Assembly: GCA_028284025.1 (NCBI GenBank)
Contig: JANQSM010000060.1
Span: forward strand, 1 to 5,229
From: Alphaproteobacteria bacterium
Lineage (GTDB): Bacteria > Pseudomonadota > Alphaproteobacteria > JANQSM01
Reading direction: 5' to 3'
DNA length: 5,229 bases
This document shows positions 1 through 5,229 of the stretch, one piece after another. Under the pieces are notes generated by a model. It was not told where the DNA came from, made no database searches, and saw only the letters and a program-made list of their open reading frames with translations. The position numbers and the translations under genes were made by a program. The first letter of the stretch is position 1. Every line of letters starts with the position of its first letter.

Positions 1-6
1 ATTACC

Positions 7-156
7 CTAATTCGGGATTAATTCGGGATTATTCCAGGGCTCATCTCCCAGATCACGCCATGAACACCACTTGCTAGCATCGGGATCCAAAACTTCAGGA
101 GAGTAATCAGTTGGGTTGCGGTAATAGCGCCCTCCTTGGCAATTTCCATTAGGCAT
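7..156 (-). CDS. Small hypothetical protein (49 aa) directly downstream of tadA
   Basis: I do not recognise this protein. The frame begins MPNGNCQGGRYYRNP and ends in NNPELIPN. It is hydrophilic, rich in Trp (three), Pro, Asn and Asp, with two Cys (residues 6 and 31) and the segment KWCSWRDLGDEPW in the second half. There is no signal peptide or membrane segment. The ATG lies 2 nt after the tadA stop on the same strand, so it would be co-transcribed and probably read by translational coupling; a purine run (GAAGG) about 12 nt upstream is a poor Shine-Dalgarno match. The last codons are built from an 11-bp tandem repeat. A second, shifted frame is also open here (43 codons, 149 down to 18), but it gives a hydrophobic peptide with no ribosome site, so this frame is preferred. 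The tight spacing and protein-like composition favour a real gene; the short length leaves doubt. Confidence 0.45.
   Translation of the reverse strand: MPNGNCQGGRYYRNPTDYSPEVLDPDASKWCSWRDLGDEPWNNPELIPN
8..31. repeat. 11-bp tandem repeat, about 2.2 copies
   Basis: The unit TAATTCGGGAT occurs twice head to tail without mismatch, followed by the first two bases of a third copy. It overlaps the last codons and stop of the small minus-strand ORF. Because 11 is not a multiple of 3, gain or loss of a unit would shift the reading frame there. The sequence after it (ATTCCAGGG) looks like a decayed further copy, but that is uncertain. Confidence 0.75.
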
Positions 157-158
157 TG

Positions 159-605
159 TTAGCGCCGGCCTTCAAAAAATCGCTGCATCAAACCTTTGCC
201 CCGCTGTTCTTGAATCCCACCATAGATTTCCGGGGCATGGTGGCAGGTTGGTTGAGCAAAGAACCTTGCTCCATGATCTACACCGCCCATTTTTTCATCA
301 TAGGCGGCAAAATAAAGCCGGCGAATACGGGCAAAAGAAATAGCTGCCGCACACATGGCGCACGGCTCCAACGTGACATACATATCATGATCTGCCAGAC
401 GGGGACTGCCTAAAATCTGCCCTCCACGGCGCAAACACAAAATTTCAGCATGTGCGGTGGCATCATCATCCTGTTCAGTTTCATTATGTGCGGCGACCAC
501 AACTTTTCCATCGGGAGAAACCAAAACTGCACCAACGGGTATCTCGCCCTTTTCAAAGGCGATTTCGGCTTGCTCAAATGCTAAATCCATAAACTCTTTT
601 GCCAT
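159..605 (-). CDS. tadA: tRNA-specific adenosine-34 deaminase TadA
   Basis: TadA is a cytoplasmic, zinc-dependent deaminase that converts adenosine to inosine at wobble position 34 of tRNA-Arg(ACG), letting one tRNA read CGU, CGC and CGA; it is normally essential. The 148-residue length is typical. The cytidine/deoxycytidylate deaminase fold is clear: H52-A-E54 supplies a zinc ligand and the proton-shuttle glutamate, and P81-C82-x-x-C85 supplies the other two ligands. GEIPVGAVLV (20-29), the LEPCAMCAAAISFARIRR stretch and the C-terminal QPTCHHAPEIYGG segment followed by a basic end (FFEGRR) fit TadA better than a guanine or cytosine deaminase. The ATG is supported by homology from residue 4 onward; the only upstream purine run (GAAAG) is close to the start. 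It is divergent from rluB with a 42-bp gap, and a small ORF follows 2 nt after its stop. Confidence 0.95.
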   Translation of the reverse strand: MAKEFMDLAFEQAEIAFEKGEIPVGAVLVSPDGKVVVAAHNETEQDDDATAHAEILCLRRGGQILGSPRLADHDMYVTLEPCAMCAAAISFARIRRLYFAAYDEKMGGVDHGARFFAQPTCHHAPEIYGGIQEQRGKGLMQRFFEGRR

Positions 606-627
606 ACGCTTTCAAATTGCGTATAGA
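599..627 (+). promoter_or_regulatory. Predicted sigma70-type promoter for rluB-rsmD
   Basis: TTGCCA (599-604, five of six matches to TTGACA) is followed after exactly 17 bp by TATAGA (622-627, four of six matches to TATAAT). Transcription would start near 634, giving a short leader of about 14 nt before the rluB ATG. The -35 box overlaps the first codons of the divergent tadA gene. This is a prediction from sequence only. Confidence 0.5.
604..624. repeat. Inverted repeat ATACGC-N9-GCGTAT, possible operator
   Basis: Two perfect 6-bp arms (604-609 and 619-624) surround a 9-bp centre in the tadA/rluB divergent region. The arms touch the last base of the predicted -35 box and the first three bases of the -10 box for rluB, where a repressor would block polymerase. 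A dimeric regulator binding here could also affect tadA. No regulator gene is visible in the window, and a 6-bp arm can occur by chance. Confidence 0.35.
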
Positions 628-630
628 GAT

Positions 631-638
631 AGAAAAGG
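631..638 (+). promoter_or_regulatory. Ribosome binding site of rluB
   Basis: AGAAAAGG lies 9 nt before the ATG at 648. The match to the anti-Shine-Dalgarno sequence is partial but the spacing is acceptable. No better start lies between it and the S4-domain homology, so it supports the 648 start. Confidence 0.5.
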
Positions 639-647
639 TCAAGCAGA

Positions 648-1370
648 ATGTCTGAAAGAATTGCCAAACGTATAGCCCGGGCGGGAGTGTGTTCCCGCCG
701 CGAGGCTGAAAAGCTGATTATCCAGGGAAAGGTCCGTATCAACGGTGCATTGATTCATTCCCCGGCTTTAAATGTTACCCCGGGCGATAAAATCGAAGTA
801 AATGGTAAAGCACTCCCTGCGGAAGAACCCACCCGTCTATGGCTGTATTATAAGCCGGCGGGGCTGGTCACAACCCATAAGGATGAACAGGGGCGCCCCA
901 CGGTGTTTGATCAATTGCCTAAAGATATGCCGCGTGTCGTTTCTGTCGGGCGGCTGGATCTGAATAGTGAAGGACTTTTGCTGTTAACCAATGATGGCGG
1001 TCTGGCACGATACCTGGAGCTTCCAAAAACCGGTCTGACGCGCACCTATAAAGTGAGGGTTTATGGAAATATAGATCCACAAAAACTGCAAAATCTGAAA
1101 AAAGGGATTACCATTGATGGAATTACATACAAAAGTATTCATGTTGAGATGAATGAGCCACCAAAAAGAAACACCTGGTTGACTGTTTCTTTGCAAGAAG
1201 GCAAGAATCGCGAGGTTCGAAAAGTCATGGCGGCGCTTGATTTGGAGGTAAATCGCCTTTTAAGAATTGCGTATGGTCCTTTTTTACTTGGCAAGCTCAA
1301 ACAAAATGTGCTAAAAGAAGAAACGCAAAAATCCTTAATGGATAAATTGCCAAAATACTTTAAAAAATGA
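648..1370 (+). CDS. rluB: 23S rRNA pseudouridine synthase, RsuA/RluB family
   Basis: This enzyme isomerises a uridine to pseudouridine in rRNA; RluB acts on position 2605 of 23S rRNA near the peptidyl-transferase centre. Residues 3-50 form an S4 RNA-binding domain ([32 protein letters not shown]). The catalytic domain follows: [14 protein letters not shown] (66-79), the signature [17 protein letters not shown] with catalytic Asp104, and the C-terminal [14 protein letters not shown] and [11 protein letters not shown] motifs typical of the RsuA/RluB/RluE/RluF group. At 240 aa it is shorter than E. coli RluB (about 290) and ends in a short lysine-rich tail rather than a long basic extension. The family is certain; RluB is favoured over RsuA because of the S4 start and the linkage to rsmD and tadA as I recall it from alphaproteobacteria, but substrate position cannot be read from sequence. 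It is the first gene of a probable rluB-rsmD operon. Confidence 0.88.
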   Translation: MSERIAKRIARAGVCSRREAEKLIIQGKVRINGALIHSPALNVTPGDKIEVNGKALPAEEPTRLWLYYKPAGLVTTHKDEQGRPTVFDQLPKDMPRVVSVGRLDLNSEGLLLLTNDGGLARYLELPKTGLTRTYKVRVYGNIDPQKLQNLKKGITIDGITYKSIHVEMNEPPKRNTWLTVSLQEGKNREVRKVMAALDLEVNRLLRIAYGPFLLGKLKQNVLKEETQKSLMDKLPKYFKK

Positions 1371-1375
1371 ATACT
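1347..1375 (+). promoter_or_regulatory. Weak candidate promoter for rsmD
   Basis: TTGCCA (1347-1352) is followed after 17 bp by AATACT (1370-1375, four of six matches to TATAAT), which lies in the second copy of the 16-bp duplication. It would give rsmD a leader of about 50 nt in addition to read-through from rluB. The surrounding AT-rich sequence produces chance -10-like hexamers, so support is weak. Confidence 0.22.
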
Positions 1376-1385
1376 TTAAAAATTA
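1354..1385. repeat. 16-bp tandem duplication over the rluB stop codon
   Basis: AATACTTTAAAAAATG (1354-1369) is followed directly by AATACTTTAAAAATTA (1370-1385), 14 of 16 positions identical. The first copy encodes the YFKK end of RluB and contains the first two bases of the TGA stop; the second lies just beyond it. It looks like an old local duplication in AT-rich sequence. Confidence 0.6.
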
Positions 1386-1418
1386 AAACATAAAACACCT
1401 AATTTAGATTGAACACAA

Positions 1419-1424
1419 AAGGAG
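1419..1424 (+). promoter_or_regulatory. Strong ribosome binding site of rsmD
   Basis: AAGGAG lies 7 nt before the ATG at 1432. It is the best Shine-Dalgarno sequence in the window and fixes the rsmD start. The nearer ATG at 1427 opens only a two-codon frame and is too close to this site. Confidence 0.85.
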
Positions 1425-1431
1425 ACATGGA

Positions 1432-2001
1432 ATGAGATACCCTCATGATGTACGCATTATCGGCGGAACCCACAGAAGCCGCAAAATTAAGCTTCCAGAA
1501 AATAAAGACGTCCGCCCAACAGCCAATCGCTCACGCGAAGCAATTTTCAATATGCTAACACATGCGCGTAACGGCATGTCCGTTCTGTTTGGCGCCCGCA
1601 TTTTGGATGTTTTCTGCGGAACTGGTGCATTAGGCCTAGAATCTATTTCCCGTGGAGCAGAAAGTGCAACTTTTATTGATATCCGTACTGATCTTGTAAC
1701 GGAGAACATTGCCAACCTGGAAGAAGAAAGCCGCTGTGCAGTTCTGGCAGCAAATGCATTGGAACTTCCTCACGCGCCTCACAAGTTTGACGTGATTTTC
1801 CTGGACCCACCTTATAATGAAGGCTTGATTACGCCAACATTGAAGAATCTGATTAAAAACGGTTGGGTAGAAGATCGCGCGGTCATTGTTGTGGAATCTT
1901 CTACGACGGAAGACTATGACGTACCGGCAAACCTTGAAAAGTTTGATGAGCGCGTTTACGGACTTTCCCGCTTCTCATTCTTCAGCAAAAAAGCGGCGTA
2001 A
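1432..2001 (+). CDS. rsmD: 16S rRNA (guanine-966-N2) methyltransferase RsmD
   Basis: RsmD uses S-adenosylmethionine to make m2G966 in 16S rRNA, in the 30S head near the P site. The 189-residue length is normal. Hallmarks in order are VRIIGGTHRSRKIKLP at the N-terminus (7-22), RPTANRSREAIFNML (28-42), the SAM-binding motif I LDVFCGTGALGLESISRGA (58-76), an acidic residue after the second strand (D83), and the catalytic N-methyltransferase motif DPPY at 125-128. The C-terminal strand ends with YGLSRFSFF. The start is set by the AAGGAG site and by homology beginning at residue 7. It follows rluB by 61 bp on the same strand, so co-transcription is likely. It converges on mutL, with 12 bp between the stop codons. 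No key motif is missing or altered. Confidence 0.95.
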   Translation: MRYPHDVRIIGGTHRSRKIKLPENKDVRPTANRSREAIFNMLTHARNGMSVLFGARILDVFCGTGALGLESISRGAESATFIDIRTDLVTENIANLEEESRCAVLAANALELPHAPHKFDVIFLDPPYNEGLITPTLKNLIKNGWVEDRAVIVVESSTTEDYDVPANLEKFDERVYGLSRFSFFSKKAA

Positions 2002-2008
2002 GCTTTTT
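1988..2008. terminator. Possible bidirectional terminator between rsmD and mutL
   Basis: AAAAAGC (1988-1994) and GCTTTTT (2002-2008) can pair as a 7-bp stem around a 7-nt loop that contains the rsmD TAA. Read from the left, the stem ends in a T-run; read from the right, the A-run becomes a U-run, so it could act on both converging transcripts. The stem has only two G-C pairs and is therefore weak. It is the only hairpin of this kind near the 12-bp gap. Confidence 0.4.
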
Positions 2009-2013
2009 ATCAT

Positions 2014-3789
2014 TCATTTTCGGTCAAACAATTTCTCAATTGCGGAGCGGTCCAGCTTTAAGTAAGTAGGCCGCCCGTGATTGCATTGCCCTGAATGGGG
2101 TGTCGATTCCATTTGACGCAACAACGCATTCATTTCTTCAGCATTTAACCGGCGCCCAGACCGTACTGACCCATGACAAGCCATTGTCGCCGCCACGTAC
2201 AAAAGCTTTTCTTCCAGAACCGTGGCCTGGTCCATATCATCCAGCTGGTCTGCCAAATCTTTCAACAAACCAATGACGTCTGTGTCCCCCAACAAAGCAG
2301 GAACTTCCCGTACCAATATTGCGCCATCTCCAAATGGCTCAATCACTAGCCCAAATTGCTCAAGGTCTGGTGCCTTTTCTAGCAATTCTGATGCATTTTC
2401 AAGATTTATAACTTCGGGCATCAGCAATGCTTGACGCTTAATGCCGGATTCTTGCATCTGCTTTTTCAATTTTTCATACACAATACGCTCATGAGCAGCA
2501 TGTTGATCAACAATGATTAGCCCTTCCTCACTTTGGGCAATGATATAATTTTCAAAAACCTGGGTCCGCGCCGCACCTAATGGGTGCGCTTCAACAGGTG
2601 ATTCTACCGGCTCAAATTTTGCGGATGGTTGATTTAATTCGGTAAATGCATTTTGCTGTGAGGGTGAGAAAACGGGTGCATGTTCCTGTACTTGTGTATT
2701 TGCTGCAGCTGGAGACGCCGCAGGTGTAAAATACCTTACCGCTGTTTGTCCTACAGTAGAAGAAGCTGTATGCCCTTTTTCTGCCAGCGCATGTTTAATC
2801 GCCGAAATAATCATGCTGCGAATCCGCCCGGGATCCTGGAACCGTACTTCCGTCTTCGCTGGATGCACATTAACATCGACCAGTTCAGGGGAAAGCTCTA
2901 AAAACAAGCAGACAAACGGATAGCGCCCGCGCTCTATAAAATCCTGATAAGCTGCCTTCAAAGACCCAAACACCAACTTATCTTGCACTGGCCGCCCGTT
3001 CACAAAGAAATACTGACTCATGGCATTGGCTTTGTGCAGAGTTGGCAACCCTGCAAACCCTGTCAACGTATAATCGTTATAACGTGCCTCAATCGCCACG
3101 GCATTATCTTCAAAATCTCGGCCTAACACATCCCCAAGACGGGCCAGAGGATCCTTTGTCGCCTGGTAAGAGAACAGCGTACGGGATTCATTTTTTAAGC
3201 TGAATGTAATATGAGGATGGGCCATAGCCAAACGTTTCAATACTTCCTGAATCTGTGTCTGTTCAGCCCGGGCAGATTTCAAAAACTTCAAACGTGCCGG
3301 AGTGGCAAAAAACAGATCACGAATTTCTACCGTGGTCCCAGGAAGATGAGCTGCGGGTTCAATTTCTCCGACCTTGCCGCCTTCTACCAAAATGGCAAAA
3401 GCATCATCCTGCCCCCGTTGGTGAGATGTAATTTTCAGGCGCGCCACCGATCCTATGGAAGCCAGTGCTTCGCCTCGAAAGCCTAAGCTTTCAATATGGC
3501 TTAAATCCAGATCAGCTAATTTTGATGTAGCGTGGCGTTCAACCGCCAATGCCAGGTCATCAGCGGACATCCCTGATCCATTGTCGGTCACCTGTAAAAA
3601 AGAAATACCACCATCACGAATTGCGACACTAATGTGGGTTGCCCCCGCATCAATTGCATTTTCGACTAATTCTTTCACACAAGATGCCGGGCGTTCTACC
3701 ACTTCTCCGGCCGCGATTTGATTGACCAACGCTTCCGGCAGACGGCGAATGTGTACCAGATTCTCTTTTTTCTCAAGTGGTTGAGACAT
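2014..3789 (-). CDS. mutL: DNA mismatch repair protein MutL (endonuclease type)
   Basis: MutL couples mismatch recognition by MutS to strand incision. The N-terminal GHKL ATPase (about 13-335) shows NQIAAGEVVERPASCVKELVEN with the expected catalytic Glu40 and Mg-binding Asn44, DNGSGM (69-74), RHATSKL (85-91) and SLGFRGEALASIGSVARL (101-118). VNVHPAKTEVRF (306-317) closes the transducer domain. A Pro/Ala/Gln-rich linker (about 340-405) leads to the dimerisation domain, which carries DQHA-x2-E-x4-E (428-439), ACHGSVR (537-543), CNHGRP (569-574) and a terminal FxR (588-590). This is the metal-binding set of endonuclease MutL proteins, absent from E. coli MutL, so mismatch repair here should not need MutH. 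QALLMP (453-458) resembles the sliding-clamp-binding motif seen in such proteins. The 591-residue length is slightly short for the family because of the short linker. Its ATG lies 3 nt after the acetyltransferase stop, with GGGG 6 nt upstream as a modest ribosome site. Confidence 0.96.
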   Translation of the reverse strand: MSQPLEKKENLVHIRRLPEALVNQIAAGEVVERPASCVKELVENAIDAGATHISVAIRDGGISFLQVTDNGSGMSADDLALAVERHATSKLADLDLSHIESLGFRGEALASIGSVARLKITSHQRGQDDAFAILVEGGKVGEIEPAAHLPGTTVEIRDLFFATPARLKFLKSARAEQTQIQEVLKRLAMAHPHITFSLKNESRTLFSYQATKDPLARLGDVLGRDFEDNAVAIEARYNDYTLTGFAGLPTLHKANAMSQYFFVNGRPVQDKLVFGSLKAAYQDFIERGRYPFVCLFLELSPELVDVNVHPAKTEVRFQDPGRIRSMIISAIKHALAEKGHTASSTVGQTAVRYFTPAASPAAANTQVQEHAPVFSPSQQNAFTELNQPSAKFEPVESPVEAHPLGAARTQVFENYIIAQSEEGLIIVDQHAAHERIVYEKLKKQMQESGIKRQALLMPEVINLENASELLEKAPDLEQFGLVIEPFGDGAILVREVPALLGDTDVIGLLKDLADQLDDMDQATVLEEKLLYVAATMACHGSVRSGRRLNAEEMNALLRQMESTPHSGQCNHGRPTYLKLDRSAIEKLFDRK

Positions 3790-3792
3790 GAC

Positions 3793-4269
3793 TTACCCCG
3801 ATAGTTTTTTCTTCATAACCGTATAAGTTTTATCTCTATAGTCTCGCATCTCAAAAGCCTGCCAGCCAGCTTTTTCATACAACCCGACTGACACCTTTGT
3901 GAATAAATACAGCTGCTGATACCCAAGCTGCGCAGCTTTTTCCTCTACAACTTTGATCAATGGAAGTGCAAAACCCTGCCCCCGAAAATCAGGATGCACG
4001 TAAACCGATGCCAACCAAGGATTATAGGGTGCTGCATCCCCCATATCATCGTTACGCAACATGGCGCACCCCACCAGTTGATGATTAACTTCCCCAACAA
4101 ACCCGATGGGCAATGTATCTTTATTCAAATTTTTTTCAAGCCGGGTGATCGCGGCTTCTTTTGATTGGTTTTGATGGTGGTGCCCCCACTCTGCCAGCAG
4201 CCATTCTGCCAGTTGTGGTAAGTGATGCCGGGCATCGGCAAAGTGATAAATTTTTAGATCATGCAGCAT
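3793..4269 (-). CDS. GNAT-family N-acetyltransferase, substrate unknown
   Basis: This 158-residue protein has a single Gcn5-related acetyltransferase fold. Motif A is clear: the strand LASVYVHPDF (86-95) followed by the acetyl-CoA pyrophosphate loop R96-G-Q-G-F-A101 and helix LIKVVEEKAAQLGY. The strand LYLFT (120-124) and LYEKAGW (130-136) form the usual motif B region. The N-terminal part (LAEWLLAEWGHHHQ, 19-33) is likely a substrate-side helix and is rich in His and Trp. No signal peptide or membrane segment is seen, so it is cytoplasmic. Nothing identifies the acetyl acceptor; small-molecule amines, antibiotics or a protein N-terminus are all possible. The ATG lies inside the last codons of pgi (11-nt overlap) with no clear ribosome site, which implies translational coupling. 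mutL follows after 3 nt. Placement between pgi and mutL gives no firm hint of function. Confidence 0.85.
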   Translation of the reverse strand: MLHDLKIYHFADARHHLPQLAEWLLAEWGHHHQNQSKEAAITRLEKNLNKDTLPIGFVGEVNHQLVGCAMLRNDDMGDAAPYNPWLASVYVHPDFRGQGFALPLIKVVEEKAAQLGYQQLYLFTKVSVGLYEKAGWQAFEMRDYRDKTYTVMKKKLSG

Positions 4270-5229
4270 TTAGCTTGAGACTTTTTCCAGCACGCAGGTA
4301 TTCCTTGGTTAAAACTTTTCCCTGCTCCACAGCTGGCTGGTCAAACGCGTCCACACCCATAAGATCTGCTGCAATAATAGTTTCCAGCATAAAGTGCATC
4401 ATTAAAGCACCCACCGTGGCTTCATCATAGGCTTTCATTTTAAACACCCGGGTAGGGCGGTCATTGTTAGCAAGAGTCTCAATAGTCGCTTTCTGTTGAG
4501 CTGCCAACAGGTCTCCCATCTTTTTACCTTCCAGATAATCCAGCCCCAACTTTGATGCTACATGTGCATCCATTGCAGCACCGCAACCTGCAACATCTTC
4601 CACCAGAACAGTATAGAATTTGTCCTCCGGACCCCCTAAATAAAGCTGTAACTGGCTGTGCTGATCCACCGGGCCAAGAGCATTCACCGGGGTGGACCCC
4701 AATTTTTCCTTACCAATGCTTTCACCCCACAGCTGGCGGTACCACAATGAAAATGCCTGCATCTGTTCAATGTAAGGTAAGAACACCTGCATGGGTAATT
4801 TCATCCTTTCCATGGCATACACGGCGGCTGCTGCCCCTTTGGCGGCAACCGAATTTTCTTTTTGTGTCAGAGTATCTTGTAAAACAGCAATTGCCCCTTT
4901 ACGAATGGCTGATACATCCAGCCCCGCCATCATGGCCGGTAATACCCCCACCAAAGATAATACAGAAAAGCGCCCTCCAATATCAGGGTCATGATCCAAG
5001 CGCGGAATATCAAATTCTGCTGCCAGTTTACAAAGCGGATTATTTTTATCTTCCGTTATCACCAATGTGCGGTCTTTGACTTCCTTATCATGCAATAATT
5101 CCAGAATGGCCAGAAATTGTGCCAGCGGTTCAGCCGTGCGGCCGGATTTTGAAATTACAATAAAGCCGGTGTGATCCAGATCCAGAGAGGCCAGGAAATG
5201 ATCAAACACACGAATAGATACATTATCAA
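4259..5229 (-). CDS. pgi: Glucose-6-phosphate isomerase, C-terminal part (runs off right edge)
   Basis: Pgi interconverts glucose-6-phosphate and fructose-6-phosphate in glycolysis and gluconeogenesis. The frame stays open to the window edge: DNVSIR precedes the GTG at 5207-5209, so that GTG is internal and the true start lies outside. About 322 residues are present. Numbering from that GTG codon, the phosphate-binding SIS loop is SKSGRTAEP (20-28), GGRFSVLSLVG (78-88) carries the conserved active-site Arg80, WGESIGK holds the catalytic-type Glu163, DQHSQLQLY holds His184, and the C-terminal FDQPAVEQGK holds Lys298. The compact spacing suggests the short bacterial form (roughly 430-450 aa) rather than the 550-residue E. 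coli type. An Arg at residue 24 of the phosphate loop, where Gly or Thr is usual, is odd. A bifunctional phosphoglucose/phosphomannose isomerase is possible but less likely given the sequence motifs. It heads the visible part of a pgi-GNAT-mutL operon; its promoter is outside the window. Confidence 0.92.
   Translation of the reverse strand, partial: DNVSIRVFDHFLASLDLDHTGFIVISKSGRTAEPLAQFLAILELLHDKEVKDRTLVITEDKNNPLCKLAAEFDIPRLDHDPDIGGRFSVLSLVGVLPAMMAGLDVSAIRKGAIAVLQDTLTQKENSVAAKGAAAAVYAMERMKLPMQVFLPYIEQMQAFSLWYRQLWGESIGKEKLGSTPVNALGPVDQHSQLQLYLGGPEDKFYTVLVEDVAGCGAAMDAHVASKLGLDYLEGKKMGDLLAAQQKATIETLANNDRPTRVFKMKAYDEATVGALMMHFMLETIIAADLMGVDAFDQPAVEQGKVLTKEYLRAGKSLKLNAA

Noticed and set aside
1..22. 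Hairpin formed by ATTACCC and the following GGGATTAAT
   Set aside because: The stem needs a 2-nt bulge and has only three G-C pairs, with no T-run in the visible sequence, so it is not a supported terminator.
156..413. An 85-codon plus-strand open frame over the tadA 3' end
   Set aside because: It is antisense to tadA across the conserved CAMC and CHHAPE segments and has no ribosome site or recognisable domain.
606..647. A minus-strand promoter for tadA (for example TTGACC near 637-642)
   Set aside because: The hexamers found at 16-18 bp spacing (such as CAATTT) match the -10 consensus poorly, so no position could be supported.
1427..1435. Two-codon frame ATG GAA TGA overlapping the rsmD start
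   Set aside because: Its ATG is only 2 nt from the AAGGAG site, too close for efficient initiation; it is probably chance, though the overlap is visible.
3211..3721. Two overlapping plus-strand open frames of about 90 codons
   Set aside because: They are antisense to the conserved ATPase domain of mutL and show no protein-like features of their own.
4552..5079. A 175-codon open frame on the plus strand
   Set aside because: It lies wholly antisense to pgi, whose GGRFS, WGES, DQHSQ and EQGK motifs prove the minus strand is coding. Its translation is rich in Pro, His and Gln and matches no family I know.
5207..5209. GTG as the start codon of pgi
   Set aside because: The frame stays open upstream to the window edge with DNVSIR, which fits the Pgi alignment, and a Pgi starting here would lack its N-terminal sugar-binding half.

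Overview
The window looks like ordinary chromosomal DNA from an alphaproteobacterium of moderate G+C (judged by eye, mid-40s percent). The affiliation is inferred from protein character. The TadA C-terminal half (SFARIRRLYFAAYD, then QPTCHHAPEVYGG-like residues), the short Pgi with its GGRFSVLSLVG loop, and a MutL carrying CNHGRP all look like alphaproteobacterial versions. The low G+C argues against the classic high-G+C rhizobial and Caulobacter groups. No mobile element, CRISPR array, tRNA or rRNA is visible. No stretch over 300 bases lacks a gene.

Layout. Left block, minus strand: tadA (159-605), followed 2 nt after its stop by an unrecognised 49-codon ORF (7-156) that ends in an 11-bp tandem repeat. 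A 42-bp divergent intergenic region (606-647) holds a good sigma70-like promoter for the plus-strand pair rluB (648-1370) and rsmD (1432-2001). rsmD converges on mutL with only 12 bp between stop codons; an A-tract/T-tract hairpin over the rsmD stop may serve as a two-way terminator. Right block, minus strand, transcribed right to left: pgi (3' part only, runs off the right edge), a GNAT acetyltransferase that overlaps the pgi stop by 11 nt, and mutL, which starts 3 nt after the GNAT stop.

How the genes work together. The left half is an RNA-modification cluster that supports decoding and the ribosome: TadA makes inosine-34 in tRNA, RluB makes a 23S rRNA pseudouridine, RsmD makes m2G966 in 16S rRNA. 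The right half is a tightly packed, probably translationally coupled operon joining central carbon metabolism (Pgi), an acetyltransferase of unknown substrate and DNA mismatch repair (MutL). MutL carries the full endonuclease motif set, so a MutH-independent repair pathway is expected.

I found no convincing new multi-gene system. The points most worth a second look are the small ORF after tadA with its frame-altering tandem repeat, an inverted repeat lying exactly between the -35 and -10 boxes of the rluB promoter, an arginine in the phosphate-binding loop of Pgi, and the pgi-GNAT-mutL coupling.
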